Of a DNA stretch of 64,000 nt, positions 13,333-22,577 are shown in pieces; positions within the stretch are counted from its first letter, which is position 1; each line of letters begins with the position of its first letter. Location: NCBI GenBank assembly GCA_949358305.1, contig OX442314.1:18965060-19029059 (forward strand). Direction: 5' to 3'. The notes beneath the pieces were generated by a model, which saw nothing but the letters and a program-made list of their open reading frames with translations, did not search any database and had not been told where the DNA came from. The stretch comes from Strigamia acuminata. Its lineage: Eukaryota > Arthropoda > Chilopoda > Geophilomorpha > Linotaeniidae. A program made the position numbers and the translations under genes.

Positions 13333-15200
13333 TCTGGCACCAATGCTTGAGCTCACTTTGAGCTTCACTGCTTGCACCGCACAATTTTCCCTTCGCTAAA
13401 GCGCTGTCGTCACCACAATTGAAGCAAAAAAAAATTGAAAGAAAAGAAAAGAAAAACTTGGCCTAATCAAACTTCAATTTCAGTTGAGTGCTTTAGGGTC
13501 TAGGTAGATGAACCATCCAGTGGGAAAATTTCAACTCCTAATTTTTTAAATGACCTGCAATGAGAGCATATATGTATGCGTATTGGGTATGGACACAGCT
13601 CCAATTGAATGAATAGTGTTATGTTATTCTTTGTTGAGATTGAGAATGGGTAAGAGTTGTGTTACATATTTAAGATATCTTTAATTCAATTTATCGGAGT
13701 TATTGGATATAAAAATTGAAATTGAAGTTATTTAAAGTGATGTTGGCAGATGTGTAGAAATAGAAATGTAAAATATTACATTTGGTTTCTACGAAAAACT
13801 CGTCATAATTCATCCCATTTAAACAGGTTTCTGTAACTTTCCTTTTGTATTTACTGTGGCGAATTTTATTTTTGTTTCAAATTATTCAACTTTTTTTTTT
13901 TTTACAAGATCAGTTTTAAGTTGTTTTGAAAGTTGGTTGTACAATTTATATAATTTTGTTTTTTAATATTACCTTTCCTGGTAAAACAATGACTTCTCAT
14001 ATTAAGGATCATACGATACGATTTATGCAATATTCATGTTGCTGGTATTTTCTTTCATCATTTTCTGGAGAACTGTTAGTAAACACTAAACACATTTCAA
14101 AATATTATGCTAATTGAATTCAATAATCATTTAAAAGCTTTATTGTGTAATAAAATTACATGCACCTGCGTAATTCGATTAACCTTGAATTTATAAAATT
14201 ATGTGTGGTTTTATTGTTTATTTTCCAATCACAAACAATTGCAGAAAGCTTTGGCGGCAAAAAAATATTTCTTTGAAATATTTTTTTTAGCAGTAAATTT
14301 ATCGAGCGCATCAACTTTAACCCATTTACATGGAACCCAGTACAAATGACAAATTCAATCTAGACCTTGGCCTTAGGTTAAAAACCTGCTTTCATTTAAC
14401 AACAATAAATTGCAAGGGTCATTTTGTGACATGTGTAATTTCTGCTTTAAAATATGACCTTGGGATGCTGGTCGTCCGAGGTGGTCGTCTTTTCCATTGT
14501 ATACAGATTACAGATTAGGTCACTTCCGGGAACGTAGAACTGTATAAACAATATTTAAAGTCCTGAATTTAAAAACAAGAATTTTTTTTTTATAAAAACT
14601 GTTTACTCGGAAAATCGTGCAGCCAATACATAATTTGATGTTCAGATTGTGACATCAATCTTGTTATTGATTGGTTGGGTTATTTGGTGAGGTCAGGTCG
14701 ATGTGGATTGTAATTTCCGTCGTGCTACACCGAGTTTGCAGCTATTTTCAATGCAAATTGAATCAATAAAAGTGATTGAGTACTTTATTCTGTTGTTAAA
14801 TGGTTTGCGAAAGGCTTAAATTGAATCGAAATTAGGTTTAAACAATGCAGTTTTTATTACAATGGTGACACACAAGTGATTATATTGAAACAAGGCTGTT
14901 TATTTTGTTAAGAGGCTATTCTTGTACAACTTTTTCTCGTATTTGTTTTGGATCGTAAAATAATACGATCATGGTTTCAAAATTTAGTTGGTTCACTTTT
15001 AATTTCTCACATATGTAGCCGTTCGTTAAACACTAGAATGGGTTGAGGTTTGTGCAGGAGTTAAAATTTACTAAGAAATAAATTGCTATAAAAAAAATGT
15101 CAGCTGGGTAAATGAAATTATTAGATTTCGTTGATTAGAGTTCGTTTCGGTTGAAATGTGCATTTCTATTAATTTCAGAAATCGATTGTGCAGCGTGGAG
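13333..15200. other. Shared 5' region of two divergent genes
   Basis: 1.9 kb between the start codons of neprilysin (- strand) and the EXD1-like gene (+ strand), so it should contain both promoters. The segment directly above the neprilysin ATG (13333-13410) is less AT-rich than the rest and is probably its 5' untranslated exon. A splice acceptor (TAATTTCAG) ends at about 15178, just before the EXD1-like ATG, so an upstream non-coding exon for that gene is likely. No TATA box could be assigned. Confidence 0.45.
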
Positions 15201-18086
15201 ATGCCTGCAGTTAGGTCAGTAGAATGTATCAACGACTGTAGCCTCGATGAAGATCCAAAACCCCAACTTCCAGTCACCAGATCGGAAATCCTGGATTCTA
15301 TAACGATAGTTCGGACTTGTGAAGATTCTAAAAAAATAGTTAATCATCTTTTGCAATGTCATCAAACTGTTGCGATCGATGTCAAAGGACGAGATTTAGG
15401 TTTGTAGCACAACTGCGAAATCTGTGGAATAACTCGACTTCCTGTCCTTTTTCATTTCAGGAAAAAGAAATGGAAAAATTTCGTTGATTGCAGTTGCCAC
15501 TTGTAACGGTCGATGTTTGTTGTTTGATATTCACAGTAATAACCAATTGGTAGCTAAAGGACGACTCAAATCGATGCTGCAATGCAAAGAACTCATTAAG
15601 GTAAATCGTCAGCAATATTTTCTCACTACACGGTTTTATCTAATGGAATGTGCAATTTAGGTTATGCATGACTGCTGTTTGATACGGTCAGCTTTGGAGC
15701 AATGCTATGGCGTCAAAGTACGCAGTATCTTTGATACTCAGGTGAAAACAAAGCTGTGCTTAAGACCACATGGTAAACGTGTAAATGTAGAACTGAAAAT
15801 CGAACGGAAACGTTGATGTCACGCAGGGCCCTCTTAACACATCTAAGCTCCCTGGGCTGTAAATATGAGGTGCCCCTTGCCCTTTTTAATTCTCTGTCAG
15901 AGGACGGTGATTTCCCGGCGCCTGGCGCCCTTCGGCAATCTGCACCCCTATGCTGTAGCCTGTTTAGCCCAAAGGTTAAGGTAGCCCTGATGGCACGTGA
16001 TCCTTAGTGCCAGTTCCTCCACTCAACCCGAGATAGCAGTGCTTTTTGTGACACATTTCGTGTGACATCTCGTTCGGAATCGCTACCGTGTGGCTAAAGG
16101 AGTTTAACTTGAAAAGAGTAATATTAATATTTGCATATTTTTGAAAAAGAAATACTGTTTTTTAATAGGTTGCGCATGCCGTCATTGAAGGACATCGGAG
16201 TGGGAAAAATCCAAGATGTATCCCGTACGAAACACCGTTGTTTATTAGCTACACGTACGGCAGGTGCGTTTTAACGCCCGCAGACCATGCTCTAGAAAAA
16301 TTATACCTGGAAAACTGTAATTTTTGGGATGTTCGGCCTTTACCGTGCAAACAGAAAGAATACGCGGCGAGAGGTGTATTGGCTCTCATACCTGAAGCCT
16401 ATAACAATATGAATCGGCGACTACAGGGCCCGCTGAGAAAAACATTTAGGACGATGTGCCAAGGAAAGTGTATTGAACTGGCGGCAGATCGTGATCGTGA
16501 TTCACTATCAGTGCAAGGTCGAAGACCTAGTTTGATGGTATTCATTTGAATGATTGATGTCGTTTCATTTTTTTTTACTTCATCCAAAAATTGAAAAGTT
16601 TATTATATCTTTAGGGCGAGTCTAGTCAAAAATGTAAAAAACGGGCATTGAGTGTAGATCGCCAGTGCAGAAGCTGTTCAACATCCAGTACTTCTATGTT
16701 AAGCGAGAGAAACAGTTCTTCGTGCTTTCGATGTACATCTGCGGGTTCCACTTCACCCCCGCGTAAAAAAGTGAAAAAAATCGCCAAGTTTAGTGTATCG
16801 CCGAGGAGGAGTATATCTGCTAGTTTGTGCGGCGCAAAAAGAAAACGGCTCGTGGTGCGCAAAACGACCAAAACGGCTTGTAATTGCGTTACATGCATTA
16901 GTAAACCTGGTGGACGTTGCGGTTCGAAAAAAGGCGCTCCTGCTAAAGTAACCGAAAATTGCAAATGTGTTAAAACGACAAAAACTGTATGGCCAGGAGC
17001 TACGCCGAAGTATAAGAAGTGCGGGCCTAAAGTTACTTGCAAGCGAAAAAAGCCTATGCCTGTTTGCAAGAAAAGACGCAGTTCTTGCGCAAGCCTAGTC
17101 TGTGTTTCGAGTCCAAGGCCAAAAAAGCCTATGACTGTTTGCAAGAAAAGACGCAGTTCTTGCGCAAGTCGAGGCTATGCTTCAAGTCCAAGGCAAAAAA
17201 AGCCTATGCCTGTTTGCAAGAAAAGACGCAGTTCTTGCGCAAGTCTAGCCTGTGCTTCGAGTCCAAGGCCAAAAAAGCCTAAAACTGCTTGCAAGAAAAG
17301 ACGCAGTTCTTGCGCAAGTCCAAGGCAAAAAAAGCCTATGCCTGTTTGCAAGAAAAGACGCAGTTCTTGCGCAAGCCGGAAAAGACGCAGTTCTTGCGCA
17401 AGCCTAGCCTGTGCTCCAAGTCCAAGGCAAAAAACGCCTAAGCCTGTTTGCAAAAAAAGACGCAGTTCTTGCGCAAGCTTAGCCTCTGCTTCATTTCCAA
17501 AGCGAAAAAGGCCTTCGACTGTTTGCAAGAAAAGACGTAGTTCTTGCGCAAGCTTAGCCTGTGCTTCAAGTCCAAGGCGAAAAAAGCCTAAGGCTTTTTG
17601 CAAGAAAAGACGCAGTTCTTGCGCAAGCTTATTAGCCTGTGCTCCAATTCCAAGGCGAAAATCACGGGTTCGATCTTGTGCTAAGAAGAAGACATGTCCA
17701 AAAAGGTTTTCCCCGCAGAAAATATTGTCAGCAAAGAAGAAATGTGTCAAATCAATGAAACCGAAGAAAAAGAAGAAATGTCCACCTCTAAGAAGAAGCA
17801 ACCCATACAGGTCAAGTTCAACCTGCCTGTGCAAAACTGTTGGAAAGAGAGGCAGACCTCCTGTGAGGTCTGCTAGTTTGGTTCGAAGAGGGTGGAAAGA
17901 AGTGATGGATATGGAAGTGATGGATAACAGTGATGATGAAACTATGGAAACTGACGACGACGATGATGAAACTGATTTTGAAAACGAAATGATGCCTCCT
18001 GGTGAGGGGAATTTTATGTATCACTCTTTTTTCTGATTTTTTACTTTTTCTTTTTTCTTCGTGTAGCAGCCAAGAGAAAACGATAA
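15201..18086 (+). CDS. EXD1-like pseudo-exonuclease with basic Cys/Ser repeat tail
   Basis: Exons 15201-15399, 15461-15600, 15661-15741, 16169-16537, 16615-18001 and 18067-18086 join in phase, giving about 731 aa; without the last 65-base intron the frame stops at 18036 (736 aa). Residues ~30-225 read as an RNase D/EXD1-type 3'-5' exonuclease fold: AIDVKG (58-63), VMHDCC (114-119), YAARGVLALIP (205-215). Three catalytic acidic positions are lost: Glu of DxE is Lys62, the second Asp of motif II is Ile121, and Asp of the YxxxD motif is Gly209. Only D60 and D117 remain. Mammalian and silkworm EXD1 are likewise inactive nucleases and act as RNA-binding adaptors in the piRNA pathway. The C-terminal half is a Lys/Arg/Ser/Cys-rich array of CKKRRSSCAS units followed by an acidic stretch (about 17900-18000). 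Nuclear or germline RNA/chromatin binding is inference. AATAAA is at 18142. Confidence 0.8.
15805..16090. repeat. GC-rich block inside EXD1-like intron 3
   Basis: About 290 bases of markedly higher GC than the rest of the window, inside an otherwise AT-rich intron (15742-16168). It contains short near-repeats such as GGCGCCTGGCGCCC. Its composition suggests an inserted repeat, for example a fragment of a SINE or a non-LTR element. I could not recognise the family or define target duplications. Confidence 0.35.
17047..17640 (+). repeat. 75-base coding tandem repeat (CKKRRSSCAS units)
   Basis: Nine copies of the KRRSSCAS core lie in one exon, eight with the full CKKRRSSCAS. The usual period is 75 bases (25 residues): core starts near 17061, 17136, 17211, 17286, then shortened units, then 17445, 17520 and 17594. 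The spacer between cores is L-A-C-A-S-S-P-R-(P/R/Q)-K-K-P-like. Copies are almost identical at the DNA level, including synonymous positions, so they spread recently by unequal exchange or gene conversion. Two units are truncated (about 17330-17400). Confidence 0.9.
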
Positions 18087-18578
18087 AGTCAAAAGTTTAA
18101 AACGAATACAAAAATTACAGAATGACATTTTTGAAAGAATTAATAAATACAAATATATTTTCAGTATTTTTAATTTTTAATTTTTAAATGTAATTTTTTG
18201 GGCTGCACCGTCGCGTTCAACAGCTTTGTGCTGCCACCTATTGACGACGGATGGTAAGATCGATGTAAACAAAACTGTGCTGAGCAGTGACGTTTGAACG
18301 ATGATGGAGGGTGGGCAAAATCTAACGTCAGTGGCTGGCGCGGGCAGATGGAATGATACGACCGCACTCACAAATGGCGAATTATAATAAATTAATCTGA
18401 CTTGCGGTGACGCAGGCAATGCAAAGTTCAGACATGTTGTGTGTGGAAGTTTCTGCCATTTATTTTTAACTGTTCGTACAAATCATACCCGTTTGAAGAT
18501 CTGAAATATTGATCAAAAAATGAAATTTTTTTTTTTTAAAAAAAAGTAAGATCATCATCATTTTCATATCGTTTAATG
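18087..18578. other. Convergent 3' region between EXD1-like and NOX genes
   Basis: Contains AATAAA for the + strand gene (18142-18147) and, on the - strand, AATAAA (TTTATT at 18459-18464) for the oxidase. Between them lies a less AT-rich patch holding a CTCF-like core listed separately. Confidence 0.5.
18229..18241 (-). promoter_or_regulatory. CTCF-like core motif between convergent genes
   Basis: TGCTGCCACCTAT; the - strand reads ATAGGTGGCAGCA, which contains the AGGTGGCAG core of the CTCF consensus. It sits between two polyadenylation signals, a plausible insulator position, but this is motif matching only. Confidence 0.25.
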
Positions 18579-21193
18579 TTAAAAATTTTCTTTATAGAAG
18601 TCAAACTGAATACATTTTTCTGAAAAAAACGTACACTTCTCTGATACAACTTTCGACAAAGATTTTGGCCCGCAACAAAACACGCCAATGTTTTTCCTAA
18701 TTAAAAAAAAAATCTTAAAAGAAACGTCACAGTTGTCTCATTAAATCACCACATTAACCTGCGGTATTGGTTCTTTATGCTTTCAAATATATCGTCCCAA
18801 TTTGGCCTGCCATAATTTGTTTTTTGCTGCAGTCCAGTTGTGATATCAGTCGCTTCAATATCATGGCAGAAAATCTCCAGCACCTTAAAAAAATTAAATT
18901 ATATGAAAATAAAGTTTAATTAATCAATTAATTTCAACCTGTGATCGATTCCATCCGCTAGTTAAATAAATGTGATACGACAACGACTGCGAATTGCCAT
19001 CATTTCTCAGCTTTTGTTCTAAAGTCAGAAGCAATTCTGCAAACCATTCGAATGATTGTGGTTTTGGGCAAAGCCAAAAGAAGTGAATGTTTTCGATGTT
19101 TTTCATAGAGCTTTTGCTGCAAAAATATGTTTAAGTTGAACCCAAATTAATGAGCATGTCATATCATTGTTTTTGCGCACAGGAAAGACATCAGCACAGA
19201 TGCGAATGGAGTAATGCCAATTCCTGCACCGATGAGCATCACGGTCTTATAATCAAACACTCTCTCACAGGGAGTCCCGTATGGTCCATCAATGGCGATT
19301 CTAGGTAAAATAAAATAAATATAAAGTGAATTGAGTCGTTTAATGATGGGTTAGCTACCTTGGATATTGATTTAATTCTGAATTTGAATCGACACTGAAT
19401 CTATTGATGAATTTCTTAGTCCAATTACCAGCTAATCTAATGTGAACACTTAGGTACGGATCTTCAGGTGCCTATAACAAACTAAATTTAAAAAAAAAAA
19501 AGTTATTTACGGCAAATTATATTTACTGAAGTTAGTGTAAATGGATGCCACTCGAAAAAAGATATGCTTGGACATTGAATGTAGATATATTGACCAGTTT
19601 TAAACTGAAACTTTTTTTTATGAAGCCTTAATTCCAGTACGGAACTTGGATGTTTTATTATCTGCAATTTTTTTTAAATTTTTTTTTAAATTTTTTGGTC
19701 TATAAACTCAGTTCCTGGTTCAACAAAATTTTACACCTTATAAATGGTTACGGACTGCCAACCTCTAATGAACCGAATAATTTTTTCAGTTAAATATAAG
19801 CAAAAGGGAAACAAGATCCATTTCCAGCTCTGTAAATAATCAGAAAAAATTTATTATCAACGTAGGGATATTCGTCTTACTTGCGTTGAATGGCTAGAAA
19901 AGTTTGGCACTTTACAATTGGAATTGAATCCCCAATTATGTGGTTCAGAAGAACAACTTTCTGGATTGTTTTCACTCAAATTAATCTGTTTAGTGATGAT
20001 TCCTCTATAAATATTTTTATAAAAAAAAATTAATTCTGATTTTATATTTACAGTACTTATCAATATCCTTACTGAATGCCATGAAAAACCAGAAGTATAT
20101 AAAACAGCACTATTAAATGGTGAGTTAACCAGAATATTTCGTAATTAGAACGCCTATTTTTGTCAAAATATTGAAGAAAACGATTACCATTACTTGGTTT
20201 GTTTATACCTAATGACATTCACAGACGAAGTGGCAATCAAAAATAAAATAACAACTAAAAGGATTCCTGTTACACCTGGCACAGTTTTTAAAGTTTGATA
20301 GACTAATCCCTGGAAAAATTAAAAAATCAGTAGTTAGAACAAGAAATTCGGATGCAAGATGCTTATATTACATGGCTGGTGTCTTGAATGGGATTTAGAT
20401 GCGTGATATTGGAGGGCAAATGAGTTAGCACAGATCTAAGATGTTCATGAGTGAAATTGCCTTCATAAAAGTAGCCATAACTAAAGCAGTGCGCAACAAC
20501 ATGTATACCTTTAGAAATAAAAGTAAAGAATGATGAAAAAGATAATGAACTCACTTTTAATCACCTCTAAATTACTTGAAAAAAATAAAATGGCCGTTGC
20601 AATTAATTTATGATAAGTGATGTTTTTCCATAATTGCCTTTGCATCGCATAGCCACACTAAAAACAAATGTTAGTATTGAGATTGTGCCATTGTGTGGTT
20701 TTTTTTTTTGCATTTCATGTGTGACTGACTTTGAAATAATTAGACAGAAATAACAAAAGATTTCTGCAGATAGGAAATATAACTAACATACAGTTGAAGT
20801 TGATGCACATAGCTGAAGCTTTTGCACAAGGAAATGCATTCTGAAATGTATTTTAATTAGTGGATGTGTATGTATGAGTGAATGTATATATTTACCCCAA
20901 TTAAATGCCGTAAATATTCGAACTCTGCCGAGTTTTTATAGTGGATAAACATTGACATAAAGATTGCTGCATTAATTGCCAGCCATATTCCCTGCAATGA
21001 AAATAAAGGAAACGGGTCATTTTGACATGCTTTTAAAAACGTGATATTTACGACAAATATGATAGTAAATTTTTCATGTTTGAGTTTGGTTTTCAGGTTC
21101 ATCTCAAACCTTTCAAGTTTCTAGATAATATAGGTGTGGTCTGGCGTTGTGTTGCTTTACGAGAGATTTCCTTTTCCCCTCTCGATGGAACAT
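18579..21193 (-). CDS. NADPH oxidase, NOX4-like (arthropod Nox4 type)
   Basis: Membrane flavocytochrome passing electrons from NADPH through FAD and two haems to oxygen. Fifteen exons, 5' to 3': 21193-21161, 20991-20896, 20840-20730, 20657-20576, 20508-20372, 20309-20209, 20153-20073, 20004-19881, 19829-19737, 19661-19527, 19471-19359, 19300-19181, 19116-18939, 18883-18759, 18696-18579; 548 aa, phases consistent. The third helix carries H96, H110 and H114 with the 14-residue spacing of haem ligands; the fifth has THHL...FHG with 13-residue spacing. Then HPFTLTS (FAD), GAGIGITPF (393-401, NADPH), FFWLCP and GVFCCGP, ending in KENF. GVFCCGP, TVPGVTG and the [11 protein letters not shown] stretch are closer to NOX4 than to NOX2. 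No EF-hands are seen, which excludes Nox5 and Duox. The first 11-residue exon is the weakest part: phase and splice site fit, but the start is a guess. Confidence 0.87.
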
Positions 21194-21680
21194 TCTAAAA
21201 TAACACATGTGATGAATCACACACAGCCTTGAAGCCCGGCTGTGATAAAGAAATACAGTCAGTAAAAGTAAATAAAGGTACCATAATTTAAAATATATAT
21301 TTTCACAACATTCCTGGAGTGAAAATCCGAATCTTTACAGTGCGATCCGAACAACCACACTGTACCGTGAAAAAAAATTATGTTACTGTTTTGAAAAATG
21401 TTAGACGGGAAACGAAATAAAGATTATAAAGAAAGTTTACAAACGCATCATGTTGATTCTCCCGGCTGTATCCCGGGAAAAAATAGAGGAAAATTAATGA
21501 AATTTTAACTGGATGCTTGTACTAGTACAACATCCTACTTTATTCACCTAAACTTTTATCAAAATCTATCCATTAGTTTCTGAGAAAATTTTTTTTGTGA
21601 AGTGACATCAAAAAGTAAGAGGTAAAAGTAAGTTTACAAACTCTGTTTACCATTGAGAAACCTTACAACAATGTCTGCTA
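21194..21680. other. 5' flank of the NOX gene
   Basis: Less than 0.5 kb of AT-rich DNA upstream of the proposed oxidase start, presumably holding its promoter. No specific element recognised. Confidence 0.4.
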
Positions 21681-21930
21681 AGGCTTTGTTGGCCCTCCTT
21701 TAGCCTGTAGTATTGCTTTCAATCATTCAGCCATACTTTCAAGCAATTTCAGTAGCACTGATGGAGATATTTTACACCTATCTTCAAAAATTGCTAATTT
21801 CAACCATGGAATGTTTTTTCTAGAACTCTAAGAGGAACTTTTGATTCCAAATCAAGAAATTATCTCATGAATGTTCAATTGGATTAAGGTTAAAATAACT
21901 GAGAAGGCCATTAAAGTTGTCTGATTTTTT
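21681..21930 (-). pseudogene. Decayed Tc1/mariner transposase C-terminus
   Basis: Read on the - strand, about 21888-21869 gives LNPIEHS, matching the DLNPIENLW signature of Tc1-like transposases. After several stops and frame shifts, about 21760-21681 gives LLKLLESMAE, then ILQAKGGPTKP, matching the usual end (NLVNSMPRR..AVIKARGGPTKY-like) of the same proteins. The order and spacing are right for the last ~80 residues of the enzyme. It cannot be functional. An LTR element inserted about 150 bases away. Confidence 0.65.
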
Positions 21931-22078
21931 TTGGTGTAAAATACTCCCGCGCAAATTTCGTTGTATGTTTTTGTCTTTTGTCTTGTTGCAACAAATTTAT
22001 TTTATACTGGACAATCCTATGACAATCTGCAGTGTCGGATGAAGATGGATGTACCAACTCGTTTATATTCGCTATTTG

Positions 22079-22083
22079 GTCTA
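22079..22083. other. Target-site duplication, left copy
   Basis: GTCTA directly before the 5' LTR, repeated exactly at 24656-24660 after the 3' LTR. Five bases is the usual size for Ty3/gypsy-type integration. Confidence 0.85.
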
Positions 22084-22228
22084 TGTGAGCATAGTGCTCC
22101 CCCTAGCGGTCAGTCTTGACCATTTACCTGATTTGTTCTGCTTGTATCATGATTTGTTCTGTCTGAAGGGGAATAAAGTCAGTCTTGTAACGACATTCAA
22201 CATAACCGGTTGTCTTTACATTCTCATA
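22084..22228 (+). repeat. 5' LTR
   Basis: 145 bases beginning TGTGAGCATAG and ending TTCTCATA, so the ends read TG...TA rather than the usual TG...CA. It contains GGGGAATAAAGTC, whose AATAAA could serve as the polyadenylation signal. Confidence 0.93.
22093..22113 (+). promoter_or_regulatory. CTCF-like motif in the LTR
   Basis: The stretch AGTGCTCCCCCTAGCGG closely resembles the CTCF consensus read as CCCCCTRGYGG. The same motif is in the 3' LTR at 24520-24540. Confidence 0.35.
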
Positions 22229-22243
22229 TGGCGCAGTCGACTG
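22229..22243 (+). other. Primer-binding site
   Basis: TGGCGCAGTCGACTG follows the 5' LTR with no spacer. A TGGCGCAGTCG start is, from memory, the tRNA-Ser type used by the 17.6/297 group of gypsy elements. Confidence 0.7.
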
Positions 22244-22289
22244 AAAGAACCTAGAAAAGGGGATAGACTGTGGAAATTGATCGGATTTT

Positions 22290-22570
22290 CGATGGAAACG
22301 TAGGAATCTTCGTTTCGAGGATCCGAGGGAGACGGAATTGGAGCGGCGTGCGTTATACGTAAAGAAAACACGTGCAGATAACGTTCGGCGGCCATTAAAT
22401 CTTCGGTGGAAACGTAGGAAGCTTCGTTTCGAGGATTTGAGTGAAACAAAATTGGAGCGGCGTGCGTTATACGTAAAGAAAACACGTGCAGATAACGTTC
22501 GGCGGCCATTAAATTTTCGGTAGAAACGTAGGAAGCTTCGTTTCGAGAATTTGAGGGAGACAAAATTGGA
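22290..22570 (+). repeat. 114-base tandem repeat in the LTR element leader
   Basis: About 2.4 copies of a unit starting near 22294, 22408 and 22522 (GGAAACGTAGGAA...), ending just before the ORF. The copies are nearly identical. The third runs into the start of the coding frame, so the first residues of the protein derive from the repeat. Confidence 0.85.
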
Positions 22571-22577
22571 GACGTTG

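Noticed and set aside
17175-17834. 219-codon - strand frame opposite the CKKRRSSCAS repeats
   Set aside because: It is the shadow of the + strand repeat array; the + strand frame continues in phase with four upstream exons.
20565-20575. NOX exon 4 ending at the later donor GAG|GTGATT
   Set aside because: It breaks phase with the IHVVAH exon. The earlier donor TCAA|GTAATT keeps phase and gives the family spacing between haem histidines.
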